Source: Clostridiaceae bacterium UBA6110
GTDB lineage: Bacteria > Bacillota > Clostridia > Clostridiales > Clostridiaceae
DNA: 49,220 nt
Direction of reading: 5' to 3'
Assembly (NCBI GenBank): GCA_002428415.1
Contig: DIWI01000079.1
Location: 4,824-54,043, forward strand
A program made the position numbers and the translations under genes. Each line of letters begins with the position of its first letter. Within the stretch, counting starts at the first letter, position 1. Of the stretch, positions 1-8,410 are shown one piece after another. The notes below the pieces were generated by a model. It was not told where the DNA came from. It did no database searches and was given only the letters and a program-made list of their open reading frames with translations.

Positions 1-140
1 AGCATGTAAACCATGTAGTCAAGATCGATGAATGGGTCGTTGACACCTACAACTGTAACCTCCGGGTTCTCAAGGGCTGCCCTGAACGCAAGTCTACCTA
101 TCCTGCCGAATCCGTTAACTCCAACTCTAACCTCTGACAT
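1..140 (-). CDS. gapA: Glyceraldehyde-3-phosphate dehydrogenase, N-terminal part (cut by window edge)
   Basis: Only the first 46 or so codons lie in the window. The translation begins MSEVRVGVNGFGRIGRLAFR and continues to VNDPFIDLDYMVYM. This is the NAD-binding Rossmann start (GFGRIGR) and the ND/DLDYM region of type I GAPDH, which oxidises glyceraldehyde-3-phosphate to 1,3-bisphosphoglycerate in glycolysis. An AGGAGG box lies 9 bases before this ATG. A second ATG directly in front (141-143) is also possible. The gene follows cggR by under 30 bases on the same strand, the order known from other Firmicutes, so it should share the CggR-controlled promoter. The C-terminal catalytic domain is outside the window. 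Confidence 0.95.
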   Translation of the reverse strand, partial: MSEVRVGVNGFGRIGRLAFRAALENPEVTVVGVNDPFIDLDYMVYM

Positions 141-167
141 CATTGAATTCCTCCTAAAACTGTTTAT

Positions 168-1214
168 TTATGTTAAATCCTTGTTTTTGGATTTTAACGC
201 CTTGATTATCTTCCTTGCGGCTCCCTCGTCAGTGACAAGCACTGCGTTCTCGCCTGTGAACCGTACTGCAGCTATTGCTTCTCCCTTTGATGTTCCGCCC
301 GATACCGCGACCACATCCTTGACCTTCAGCGAATCGTCTATGCTGAGACCGACCGCAACCGCCTTCTTTACTATTTTACCATTACGGGCGAAATAAGTCC
401 CAAAGGCTTCACCCTGCGCTCCTAAAGTTATCAAATTGTTAATATCTTCAGTCCCAAGCCCTCTGCGCTTTGCCATGACGTCTGCACGGCCAATTCCCAG
501 GATAATGACGTTCGCCTTCTTGATGGTTGAAACCACTTCCTTGATCTCTGCTTCCTCAAGCACAGCCTCCAGTGTCCTCTCGCTTATGTTGTCAGGAACA
601 TTCAGAAGCCGGTACGACGCACCAAGTTTTTCAGCAAGTGATGCCACTAAAGTATTGGACTGGATTTCAATGTCCTTGCCCATGCTTCCTCTGGCTGGCA
701 CGATAGTCAGGTCTCCAAACTCATCCTTTTTAGGGAACGAGTCCACAAAATCCCTTATTGTGCTCCCACCTGTAAGCGCGATGATGTCACCTTTTTTAAG
801 TATTCCTGAAACGTATTTCGCTGCAGCCCTTCCGAGCTCGCTCTTTACGTTAGGATCAGTATCCAGGTCTCCCGGTACTATTATGATCCTCTTATAGTGA
901 AGCTCCCTTTTAAGGATTTCCTCAATTTCGTCAAGACCCTTGATTTCTGAAACAAATTCCTTAAGCACCGCCAACAGGCCTTCTCCATCCTTGGTAAGAA
1001 TCACTCCCGGTCCTGATACTGTGACAAGCCCCTGGACCTTCAGAAAATCAATCTCAGATCTGACGAGTCTTTCACCAAGTCCCAGCTTCTGGGCAAGAAG
1101 TCTTCTTCCTACCGGCTGACAGTTGAAGATAGTCCTCATCATAGAGTATCGTCTTTCAAGGAGTTCCACCGCTTCGGGTACGATCTTCTGTTGGACCTTC
1201 ATGAGATTCTCCAA
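168..1214 (-). CDS. cggR: Central glycolytic genes regulator CggR (SorC/DeoR-type repressor)
   Basis: Repressor of the gapA operon, inactivated in the known family by fructose-1,6-bisphosphate. An N-terminal helix-turn-helix (GRRLLAQKLGLGERLVRSEI) precedes a sugar-phosphate-binding SorC-type domain with ALTGGSTI and VTDEGAAR motifs. I place the start at TTG 1214, not at the upstream ATG (1247). The TTG has AAGGGAGG at good spacing, and the resulting N-terminus (ENLMKVQQKIVPE) matches the length of the Bacillus subtilis protein (MNQLIQAQKKLLPD, from memory). The longer form would start inside the operator at 1231-1266. About 348 residues. It is followed closely by gapA and preceded by rpoN, from which a terminator hairpin separates it. 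Confidence 0.93.
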   Translation of the reverse strand: MENLMKVQQKIVPEAVELLERRYSMMRTIFNCQPVGRRLLAQKLGLGERLVRSEIDFLKVQGLVTVSGPGVILTKDGEGLLAVLKEFVSEIKGLDEIEEILKRELHYKRIIIVPGDLDTDPNVKSELGRAAAKYVSGILKKGDIIALTGGSTIRDFVDSFPKKDEFGDLTIVPARGSMGKDIEIQSNTLVASLAEKLGASYRLLNVPDNISERTLEAVLEEAEIKEVVSTIKKANVIILGIGRADVMAKRRGLGTEDINNLITLGAQGEAFGTYFARNGKIVKKAVAVGLSIDDSLKVKDVVAVSGGTSKGEAIAAVRFTGENAVLVTDEGAARKIIKALKSKNKDLT

Positions 1215-1230
1215 TTCCGACCCTCCCTTG

Positions 1231-1266
1231 GACATTTTTTGTCCCATGCAGAACTTTTTTGTCCCA
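1231..1266 (-). promoter_or_regulatory. CggR operator in front of cggR-gapA
   Basis: On the minus strand the site reads TGGGAC-N6-GTTC-N4-TGGGAC-N6-TGTC. The known B. subtilis CggR operator is CGGGAC-N6-TGTC-N4-CGGGAC-N6-TGTC, so both GGGAC boxes and the 20-bp period are kept. It begins 7 bases after the -10 box, as expected for a block to transcription, and lies in the 5' leader of cggR when the TTG start is used. Confidence 0.85.
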
Positions 1267-1273
1267 CATTGCT

Positions 1274-1302
1274 ATTATACTCTACTGCAGCAGCATTTGA
1301 AA
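1274..1302 (-). promoter_or_regulatory. cggR-gapA promoter
   Basis: A perfect -10 box TATAAT (complement of 1274-1279) with a weak -35 box TTTCAA 17 bases upstream (1297-1302). It sits just upstream of the CggR operator. Confidence 0.6.
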
Positions 1303-1310
1303 CATATTTT

Positions 1311-1369
1311 CTGTAAAAAAATGAAGAGACCTGTGAATTAACTATTAACAATTAACTCACAGTCCTCTC
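1311..1369 (-). terminator. Terminator of rpoN
   Basis: Directly after the rpoN stop an imperfect hairpin forms between GACTGTGAGTTAA and TTAATTCACAGGTC, followed by a run of seven T on the minus strand (1313-1319). It separates rpoN from the cggR promoter. Confidence 0.6.
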
Positions 1370-1370
1370 C

Positions 1371-2735
1371 CTAAACTCTTTTTCGCTTTGATGATGACCT
1401 TATTCCAAGCTCTTCCCTGTATTTTGCGACTGTCCTTCTCTTAATGTCTATCCCGGATGCGTTCAGTGCATCGGTAATCGCCTGGTCTGAAAGAGGACTC
1501 CTTGCATCCTCTCCCTTGATCATGTTCTGGATGCTGTCCCTTACATAATCAGTGGCTACCTCGGTATTCGAACCCTTTGCAGCAGTCTTGAAAAGGTCCT
1601 TGACCCTAATGGTCCCCTTGGGCGTGGTAACGTACTTCTCCCTTATTGCCCTGGAGATTGTTGATTCATGGACTCCAAGCTCCTCGGCTATATCCTTCAT
1701 TGTCATAGGCCTCAAAAAATCTGAACCCTTTACGAAATATTCCTTCTGCTTATTGACGGCAGCTTCTATTACAGTCTTTACAGTATCCTTCCTCTGGTCC
1801 ACGCTCTTCAGCACGAACAGAGCCTTGTTCATCATATCCTTCAGATATTCATGGGCATCCTTGTGGTCGCTTGAGTTCATAAGGTCACGGCATGCCTTGC
1901 TTATCTTAAGCCTTGGTATGAATTCAGTATTCATCTCAAGTATGATCTCACCATTTTCAATCCTGACGCTTCCATCCGGAATGATGTAGGACGAACCTCT
2001 GCCGTCCGCAAATCCCCTGGATGGCTTCGGCTCAAGGACCCTTATGTCGTCCATTATGTCCTGGATTTCTCCAGGAGTAAGTTTAAGCGATTTTGCAATG
2101 GCCGCTGTCCTTCCTTCTGCAAAATCATCAAGATGATTCTCTATGACATCCCTGTGCGCGGGAGTAGCAATTCCTTTTCTCTCAAGCTGTATGATCAGGC
2201 ATTCCTTCAGGTCTCTGGCACCGATACCTACCGGTTCAAGCGACTGCACGACAAGAAGAGCCTTCTTGACATCATCTATTGTGATATTAAGAAGCTCAGC
2301 AATCTCTTCGATTGAATCGGAGAAATATCCCTTGGAATCAAGCGAATCAATTATGAATTCCGCTATGGCCTCCGTCAGGCTGTCAAGATCAAGTACCCTT
2401 ATCTGGTCCGTAAGATACTCTGACAGGGTCTCTTCCTTGGACACGAAATTAAGCGGAGACACTTCATCCTTGTCATAATCCTGGACTTCCCCTCCGGAAT
2501 AGTTATCTGACTCAAGATACTTAAGAAGAGACTTGTAGTCTATTTCCGGAGTCGTATCCCTTGGCACTTCGTCAGGCATTTCTGTATCCAGGACAGGGTT
2601 CTCCTGATATTCCTTTTCCAGATAATCAAGAAGCTCAACACTCGACATCTGCAGTATCCTGATGGACAGCTGCATTTCCTGAGTCATTACAAGCTTCTGT
2701 TCCTGGGTCAACCTCAGGTTCATTTCCATACTCAT
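1371..2735 (-). CDS. rpoN: RNA polymerase sigma-54 factor
   Basis: Alternative sigma factor that recognises -24/-12 promoters and needs an AAA+ activator to open them. The glutamine- and leucine-rich region I is at the N-terminus (LRLTQEQKLVMTQEMQLSI). The core-binding domain follows, then a helix-turn-helix (IAEELGVHESTISRAI), and the RpoN box RRTVAKYREELGI lies about 10-20 residues from the C-terminus. The length, 454 residues, is normal. The start ATG has GAGGTG upstream. The position before cggR-gapA is common in Clostridia. No -24/-12 promoter and no sigma-54 activator gene was found in this window, so its targets lie elsewhere. Confidence 0.96.
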   Translation of the reverse strand: MSMEMNLRLTQEQKLVMTQEMQLSIRILQMSSVELLDYLEKEYQENPVLDTEMPDEVPRDTTPEIDYKSLLKYLESDNYSGGEVQDYDKDEVSPLNFVSKEETLSEYLTDQIRVLDLDSLTEAIAEFIIDSLDSKGYFSDSIEEIAELLNITIDDVKKALLVVQSLEPVGIGARDLKECLIIQLERKGIATPAHRDVIENHLDDFAEGRTAAIAKSLKLTPGEIQDIMDDIRVLEPKPSRGFADGRGSSYIIPDGSVRIENGEIILEMNTEFIPRLKISKACRDLMNSSDHKDAHEYLKDMMNKALFVLKSVDQRKDTVKTVIEAAVNKQKEYFVKGSDFLRPMTMKDIAEELGVHESTISRAIREKYVTTPKGTIRVKDLFKTAAKGSNTEVATDYVRDSIQNMIKGEDARSPLSDQAITDALNASGIDIKRRTVAKYREELGIRSSSKRKRV

Positions 2736-2847
2736 TGCTTCACCTCGAACTAGTTTCCATTATAACATAAGAAGCAAAAAGTTCCCAAAAAAAGGTTTCA
2801 GACTGGGACTCAATGAAAAAAATACATCAATCACTGAAATGTCACCT

Positions 2848-2919
2848 CGGCAAAATCCCCCAGGTTTTCAAAACGTTCATAAAACCCGGGAGGTTTGCCG
2901 CATTGGCATATGATATAAT
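2848..2919 (+). promoter_or_regulatory. zwf promoter region with a long inverted repeat
   Basis: A nearly perfect inverted repeat, about 20 bp per arm, runs from CGGCAAA (2848) to TTTGCCG (2900), with AGGTTTT / AAAACC at its centre. A -10 box TATAAT lies at 2914-2919. The matching -35 region would fall inside the right arm, so the repeat may be an operator for zwf. It lies between the divergent rpoN and zwf genes. Confidence 0.5.
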
Positions 2920-2959
2920 TGCTAATCATGAGAGGCAAAATTATGACAGGAGATAACAT

Positions 2960-4420
2960 ATGAAGAATAATTCAAATACAATGGTCATATTCGGCGGCAC
3001 TGGCGACCTTACCCACAGAAAGCTTATTCCGGCACTTTACCAGCTGGACATCAACGGATTCCTTCCAGAAGGGCTGAACGTGGTTTCTGTGGGGAGAAAG
3101 CATAAGAAAACTGATGAGTACAGGAATGAGCTCAGGGAATCAGTAAAGAAATATTCCTCCAGGTCATTCACGGAGGAGCTTTTCAATGACCTTGCCCAAA
3201 GGGTTGAGTATTTCACGTTGGATTTCGACACACAGAAGGATTATGACTCGCTGTCGGAATTCCTGAACAAAAGGGAAAAGGAAGGAAAACCAGAAAACAG
3301 GCTTTTCTACCTCGCCGTTTCTCCTGACTACTTCGGGAAGATAGTTGACTGCATGGAAGCCAGCGGAATAACCGGCGGAAGCGGGTGGAGAAGGCTTGTA
3401 ATAGAGAAGCCCTTCGGAAAGGACCTTGAAAGCGCAACAGCGCTCAATTCTTCCATATCCAGGGTATTCCCCGAAAAGAGCATCTACAGGATCGACCATT
3501 ACGTAGCAAAGGAAATGATACAGAATATAATGATGCTTCGGTTCCAGAACTCCATATTCGAGTCGATATGGAACAGAAGCCACATAGACAATGTACAGAT
3601 AACGGTCCTTGAGAAGGAGGGCGTAGGAACAAGGGGCGGCTACTACGACCACACAGGAGCGCTTAGGGATATGGTTCAGAACCATCTACTTCAGCTTCTT
3701 GCCATCACAGCCATGGAGCCTCCGAAATCCCTTGACCCAGACGACGTAAGGGACGAAAAGGTCAGGGTATTCCAGTCACTTAAGGACTGTACCGCAGAAT
3801 GCACTGACGGAAACGTCCTTTTCGGCCAGTACGACGGATACAGGACTGAAGACAAGGTACCAGAAGATTCGAGGACTGAGACACTTGTCGCCGCAAGGGT
3901 ACAGATAGATAACGACAGATGGCGCGGTGTCCCATTCTATCTCCTTACAGGAAAGGCGCTTAAGAACAAGACTGCTCAGGTCACCATAGAATTCAGGAAG
4001 CTGGCTTCGCTAGCTTCAGACATTAAACAGGAACCGAACATACTTGAGATAAAGATACAGCCTGATGAAGGCATAACCCTGCACCTATCCGTTAAGAAGC
4101 CCGGTGTCATCGACGAGATGGTCCAGGCAGAGATGGATTACTGCCAGAGCTGTCTCTATCTCTTCAACTCGCCTGATTCCTATGAGAAGCTGATACTCGA
4201 CGCCATGACCGGAGATTCCACAAGGTTCACAAGATGGGACGAGCTTGAGCTTACCTGGAGCTTCATAGACTCCATACTCAGGCACGCGAAGGATAATGTG
4301 ATCCCTAAGGGTTACGAGATAGGCAGCGACGGACCTGTTGAGCTTGACTCCTTCATAAAGTCAGGTTCAGGGAAATGGTGGTACAGAAACAGGACATCAC
4401 AATACGATTATTCACTATAG
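2960..4420 (+). CDS. zwf: Glucose-6-phosphate 1-dehydrogenase
   Basis: Oxidises glucose-6-phosphate to 6-phosphogluconolactone with NAD(P), the first step of the oxidative pentose phosphate pathway. The N-terminal nucleotide-binding motif is GGTGDLTHRK (residues 12-21). EKPFG lies at 149-153 and the substrate-binding signature RIDHYVAKE at 177-185. The second catalytic histidine is in MVQNHLLQ (about residue 242). The length, 486 residues, is typical. The start follows AGGAGA. No phosphogluconolactonase or gnd gene is adjacent, and a terminator follows directly, so it is transcribed alone. An 11-codon reading frame just upstream overlaps the start codon, but I see no reason to call it a gene. 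Confidence 0.95.
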   Translation: MKNNSNTMVIFGGTGDLTHRKLIPALYQLDINGFLPEGLNVVSVGRKHKKTDEYRNELRESVKKYSSRSFTEELFNDLAQRVEYFTLDFDTQKDYDSLSEFLNKREKEGKPENRLFYLAVSPDYFGKIVDCMEASGITGGSGWRRLVIEKPFGKDLESATALNSSISRVFPEKSIYRIDHYVAKEMIQNIMMLRFQNSIFESIWNRSHIDNVQITVLEKEGVGTRGGYYDHTGALRDMVQNHLLQLLAITAMEPPKSLDPDDVRDEKVRVFQSLKDCTAECTDGNVLFGQYDGYRTEDKVPEDSRTETLVAARVQIDNDRWRGVPFYLLTGKALKNKTAQVTIEFRKLASLASDIKQEPNILEIKIQPDEGITLHLSVKKPGVIDEMVQAEMDYCQSCLYLFNSPDSYEKLILDAMTGDSTRFTRWDELELTWSFIDSILRHAKDNVIPKGYEIGSDGPVELDSFIKSGSGKWWYRNRTSQYDYSL

Positions 4421-4424
4421 TAGA

Positions 4425-4448
4425 GGGCTCCGTGCGGAGTCCTTTTTT
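4425..4448 (+). terminator. Terminator of zwf
   Basis: Hairpin GGGCTCCG-TG-CGGAGTCC followed by six T, starting a few bases after the zwf stop. Confidence 0.85.
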
Positions 4449-4528
4449 CGTGCACAAATAATATATTTCCTGAGCCGCAAGGTATGCATATACAGAATTG
4501 CAACATAATATTTACACCTAATGTCAAT

Positions 4529-4557
4529 TTGATTCACAAAATGAATATTTTTATAGG
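4529..4557 (+). promoter_or_regulatory. Candidate promoter of the universal stress protein gene
   Basis: TTGATT, 17-base spacer, TATAGG, about 45 bases before the start codon in an AT-rich leader. Confidence 0.4.
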
Positions 4558-4600
4558 ATATCATGGATATAAAGGAATATGCACCGGAGGAGGTATTTGT

Positions 4601-5503
4601 ATGTTTGACAAGATGATCGTGGGAACTAACTACTCGAAGGCTGCCTTTTCACTGCTTGAGTGCATTTCAGGACTTGCTGCATTTGGAGTTAAGGAAGCAG
4701 TGCTCGTTGAAAGCAGCTACATCCCTGAATCTGAGACTACTGTCATGCCGGTTCCTATAGATACAAGCAAGATGGAGGAGGACCTGAAGGCACAAAAAGA
4801 TTACCTTGAAGGAAAGGGATTTGCAGTCAGCACCAGGCTTAGCAAAGAGCCACTTAAAAGGGCAGTAATACATGTTGCAGAGGAAGAAGCCGCTTCGCTC
4901 ATCGTAGTCGGGGCTGCAAAGCACTCACTGGCAACAGACCTTCTTTTCGGCGGAGTAGCCAACGACCTTGTACACTATTCAAAAGTTCCAGTCCTTGTCG
5001 TAAGGATGTCCAAAGGTGAGGATATGGATGATTCGGTAGCAGTAAGATGCGACTTCCAAAAGCATGTCCTGTTTCCGACTGACTTCTCAACAAACGCAGA
5101 CCATGCTTTCAATATGCTGAAGAGCCTGGCAGGAAGCCTTAAGAAGGTCAGCATCGTCCACGTTGCCCAGGACAGGTATTTCACCGAGACAGACAGCCCG
5201 ACAATGATTAAGGAATACATTGAGAAGAAAGACAGCGAAGACTCAGGCAAGATGGAGATTCTCACAAAGATGAAGGAGGAGCTTGAGACAAACCCCGGAC
5301 TTCAAGCGGATGCACTCATGAGACAGGGCAACGCGTACAGGGAGATAAGGAACATTGTAGCTGAAACAGACGTGAACCTCATTATCATGGGCAGCCAGGG
5401 AAGCGGATTCATATCTGAACTCTTCCTCGGCAGCGTAAGCCATAACGTTCTGAGGCACGCCGACTGTTCAGTGCTTGTAATCCCGGCTGAAAGAGAAAAA
5501 TAA
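4601..5503 (+). CDS. Tandem-domain universal stress protein (UspA family)
   Basis: Cytoplasmic stress protein with two UspA folds in one chain of 300 residues. Domain 1 runs to about residue 140 and has the ATP-binding G-x2-G-x9-G type pattern in VVGAAKHSLATDLLFGG. Domain 2 repeats it as IMGSQGSGFISELFLGSVS near the C-terminus. I chose the ATG at 4601 because GGAGG lies 8 bases before it and the protein then starts MFDKMIVGTNYS, the usual first strand. An in-frame ATG at 4484 has no ribosome binding site and would run through the promoter. The gene is monocistronic and ends in a strong terminator. Its stress signal cannot be read from the sequence. Confidence 0.9.
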   Translation: MFDKMIVGTNYSKAAFSLLECISGLAAFGVKEAVLVESSYIPESETTVMPVPIDTSKMEEDLKAQKDYLEGKGFAVSTRLSKEPLKRAVIHVAEEEAASLIVVGAAKHSLATDLLFGGVANDLVHYSKVPVLVVRMSKGEDMDDSVAVRCDFQKHVLFPTDFSTNADHAFNMLKSLAGSLKKVSIVHVAQDRYFTETDSPTMIKEYIEKKDSEDSGKMEILTKMKEELETNPGLQADALMRQGNAYREIRNIVAETDVNLIIMGSQGSGFISELFLGSVSHNVLRHADCSVLVIPAEREK

Positions 5504-5514
5504 CTGTGAATGAG

Positions 5515-5553
5515 AGCGTCCGCAGAAGCAAAATGCTTCTGCGGACGCTTTTT
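5515..5553 (+). terminator. Terminator of the universal stress protein gene
   Basis: Perfect 16-bp stem AGCGTCCGCAGAAGCA / TGCTTCTGCGGACGCT with a 3-base loop and a five-T tail on the plus strand. Confidence 0.92.
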
Positions 5554-5593
5554 CACTACATGATGACATCAGTACTGATTTACCTTCCGGTCA

Positions 5594-6946
5594 TCAGACT
5601 GGCATTTCTTCTTCAAATCCCAGGAACCATGTAGCGGCAAAAGCTACTGCGAATGAAATTGCAATTGTAGCTAATGCTATGAACAAATTGTAGAATGAAC
5701 CATCAGAAGGTACGAATGCCAGGATTGCTGCAAGTCCAGGTGAGACAATCGCATACTCTGCCAGTCCCATTATTCCTGCGAACAATCCGCCTACTCCGCC
5801 ACCAATCATGGCTGCGATGAAGGGCTTCTTGAACCTAAGGAGAACTCCGAATATCGAAGGCTCGGTAATACCGAGTACACCTGTTATTCCAGAGGAAAGC
5901 GCCAATGCCTTGTTATCTGCATTCTTTGCCTTGAAATATACTGCGAGTGCAGCAGCTCCGACAGCAACATTGGCAGCCAGCATACCTGGCAGCACGAACG
6001 GGTCGTAGCCGAATGCCGCGAACTCAGCAAAGACAAGTGGGAACAATGCCTGGTTCATTCCTGTCATGACAAGGATTGGTGTTATGGCACCCATAATCGC
6101 CACTGATAACCAACCGAGTGTCACATTCACCCACTGCAGGGCATCTGCGATGTACTTGCCGATAAAGGTTCCTGCAGGACCAAGCAGTATCAGGGTTACT
6201 GGTGTCACAATCAGTATTGTCAGAAGCGGCACTGCGAAGAACTTGACTTCCTTCGGTATGAATTTCTCAAAAAAATTGTAGACAAGTGACATGAAAAGTA
6301 CGCCAAGTATTACTGGTATCACTGATGTGTTGTAATTCACCTGTGTCACTGGAATCCCTGCGAAGCTAAGCCCTGCAACTCCGTCGATTGCCTTATGAAC
6401 TAAGATCGCGCCAAGATATCCACCCATCATTGGATTGATATCCAACTTTCTTGCCGCACTATAGCCAACGAAAATAGGCAGGAAGTAGAATGCTGCATTG
6501 TTTATTACACTTAGGACCATGTATGTTCCTGAATCAGAAGCAAGTCCGAAGTATGCTGTAAGCACAGTAAGCACAGCGTTGACCAATCCCCCTGCAACAA
6601 GTATCGGAAGTACTGGAACAAACGTGCCTGATATGAAATCAATCACCCTTCCTGCAATTCCCTTTGTCCCATCCTCACTAACCTTTCCTGATTTGGCGAA
6701 CTTTCCAAGCTTGACTATCTCAGAATAGACCTTAGGAACATCGGTACCAACGACAACCTGATACTCATTGCCTCTAACTACAAGTCCAAGGACTCCCTTT
6801 ATCTTCTTTATGGTCTCTTCGTTGACTTTAGCAGGCTCATTTACAGTAAGCCTAAGTCTGGTAGCACAGAAGTTTACTACTGCAACATTAGATTCACCGC
6901 CTGCTGCTGATAGGATTTCCTTTGAAAGCTGTTCGAATTTATTCAT
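5594..6946 (-). CDS. PTS beta-glucoside transporter subunit IIBC
   Basis: Membrane permease that imports and phosphorylates a beta-glucoside using phosphate relayed from HPr and a IIA protein. The N-terminal IIB domain carries the phosphocysteine motif NFCATRLRL (Cys27 from the chosen start). A IIC domain with about ten hydrophobic segments follows (VIDFISGTFVPVLPILVAGG, GVLGITEPSIFGV). The protein ends after IIC (EEEMPV), so the IIA domain often fused in BglP-type permeases is absent and must be supplied in trans. The start MNKFEQLSKEIL is chosen because its ATG overlaps the stop of the glucosidase gene (ATGA), indicating translational coupling. The exact sugar (cellobiose, salicin or arbutin type) is not determined. 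Confidence 0.9.
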   Translation of the reverse strand: MNKFEQLSKEILSAAGGESNVAVVNFCATRLRLTVNEPAKVNEETIKKIKGVLGLVVRGNEYQVVVGTDVPKVYSEIVKLGKFAKSGKVSEDGTKGIAGRVIDFISGTFVPVLPILVAGGLVNAVLTVLTAYFGLASDSGTYMVLSVINNAAFYFLPIFVGYSAARKLDINPMMGGYLGAILVHKAIDGVAGLSFAGIPVTQVNYNTSVIPVILGVLFMSLVYNFFEKFIPKEVKFFAVPLLTILIVTPVTLILLGPAGTFIGKYIADALQWVNVTLGWLSVAIMGAITPILVMTGMNQALFPLVFAEFAAFGYDPFVLPGMLAANVAVGAAALAVYFKAKNADNKALALSSGITGVLGITEPSIFGVLLRFKKPFIAAMIGGGVGGLFAGIMGLAEYAIVSPGLAAILAFVPSDGSFYNLFIALATIAISFAVAFAATWFLGFEEEMPV

Positions 6947-8394
6947 ATATTCAGCATATCCTTTCCCCAATTCGAGCCGTTTGATTTGATTAGGTTAGAG
7001 TACCAGTAGAATGAATCTTTCTTTATTCTTCTCAAGTCGAGAACTTCTTCGTCAGTTGTGTTGATATATACAAGTCCATATCTCTTTGCCATTCCATTCC
7101 CCGTGCTGAGGAGGTCAGTGAACGACCATGGGTTGTAGCCTATTACTTCGCATCCATCGCTGATAGCAAGACCTACCTGATATATCTGTTCCCTGAGGAA
7201 CTCAATTCTTTCCGGGTCGTGGACCATGCCGTCATAACCAACAGCCTCATGAGCACCATAACCGTTTTCCGTTATCATCATCGGAAGCTGATAGTGATTC
7301 CAGACATACCGAAGCATATATCTCATCGCCACAGGATCTATTTCCCAGTCCCAGTCCGTAGTCTTGACATACGGATTGGCTGCAAGTGCATACTGCCCAG
7401 GATAGTTGGGATATACGAATTCACCCTTTATTCCGCTCTTGTTAAGTGCAAGCTCCCTGAGTTCGCTGTTTGGAGGTGCATCCTTGCCAACATTCGACCT
7501 GTAGCAGTTAAGTGCAAAGTAATCAATCTTTGCTTCCCTGATAAGCTCCATATCACCTTCCTGTATTCCTGGGTCTATATCATTGTCCTTCCAGAACTTC
7601 TTTACGAAGCCATTGTATTCCCTGTGAACATATAGGTCATTCCAGATCTTTTCAGTTAGCTCCTCTGCATTCATCGCAGCTATCTGGTCCAGCGGATTGC
7701 AGGTTTCTGGATATATTGGAACATATCCTGGCACGGGACCAATCTTTCCACCATCCACCATCTCATGGCACGCTATCACTGCCTTAGCGTGACACAGGTT
7801 CATGATATGGTTGATTGCCCACTTGTCCTTTTCCCAGTCTTCGCAACCTTTTGAAACGCCAAGCCAGTGACCGTATACGATCTGCATGTTCTGCTCGTTT
7901 ATGGACAACCAGTATTTTACCCTGTCCCCGAAATTCTCGAAGCAAGTCCTGACGTACTCGTCAAAGACATCGATGATTCCTCTGTTTCTCCAACCACCAA
8001 ACTTTTCATCCACCCAAACAGGCATGTCATAATGGTACAGAGTGACGATTGGCTCAATCTTGTTCTTTATGAGCTCATCTATTAAGTTGTTGTAGAAGGC
8101 TATGCCTTCTGGATTAACTTTACCGTCTGCATTAGGTATGATACGCGACCATGAAAGAGAGAACCTGTATGAGCTGAATCCGCATTCCGCCATCAGCTCC
8201 ACGTCTTCTTTGTAGTGGTGGTAATGGTCAGCTGCAATGGAATTATCCGCATATGGCTTTTTCTTTTTGCTGTTTAGGTCTATTATCGCTGGAGTCCTTC
8301 CACCTTCTGAAACGCCGCCCTCTACCTGCCACGCTGCACTTGATGCTCCCCACATGAACCCATCTGGGAATACCGGATTTTCCTTGTAATACAT
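6943..8394 (-). CDS. 6-phospho-beta-glucosidase (glycoside hydrolase family 1)
   Basis: Splits the phosphorylated beta-glucoside delivered by the adjacent PTS into glucose-6-phosphate and aglycone or glucose. GH1 signatures: N-terminal PDGFMWGASSAAWQVEG, acid/base glutamate in SINEQN (Glu167), nucleophile in MITENGYG (Glu376). The C-terminal loop STGNGMAKRYGLVYI keeps the Ser, Lys and Tyr typical of the phosphate pocket of 6-phospho-glycosidases, which supports a phosphorylated substrate. Length 483 residues, as usual. AAAGGA lies 8 bases before the ATG. It is the middle gene of a regulator-hydrolase-permease operon, 16 bases after the RpiR gene. Confidence 0.92.
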   Translation of the reverse strand: MYYKENPVFPDGFMWGASSAAWQVEGGVSEGGRTPAIIDLNSKKKKPYADNSIAADHYHHYKEDVELMAECGFSSYRFSLSWSRIIPNADGKVNPEGIAFYNNLIDELIKNKIEPIVTLYHYDMPVWVDEKFGGWRNRGIIDVFDEYVRTCFENFGDRVKYWLSINEQNMQIVYGHWLGVSKGCEDWEKDKWAINHIMNLCHAKAVIACHEMVDGGKIGPVPGYVPIYPETCNPLDQIAAMNAEELTEKIWNDLYVHREYNGFVKKFWKDNDIDPGIQEGDMELIREAKIDYFALNCYRSNVGKDAPPNSELRELALNKSGIKGEFVYPNYPGQYALAANPYVKTTDWDWEIDPVAMRYMLRYVWNHYQLPMMITENGYGAHEAVGYDGMVHDPERIEFLREQIYQVGLAISDGCEVIGYNPWSFTDLLSTGNGMAKRYGLVYINTTDEEVLDLRRIKKDSFYWYSNLIKSNGSNWGKDMLNI

Positions 8395-8410
8395 AAATAC
8401 ATTCCTTTCA

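Noticed and set aside
2901..2925. Sigma-54 promoter before zwf (TTGGCA ... TTGCT)
   Set aside because: The GG and GC are 14 bases apart instead of 10, so it cannot be a -24/-12 promoter. A sigma-70 type TATAAT fits better.
2929..2964. 11-codon frame overlapping the zwf start
   Set aside because: No ribosome binding site of its own, and zwf has a good AGGAGA. Likely chance.
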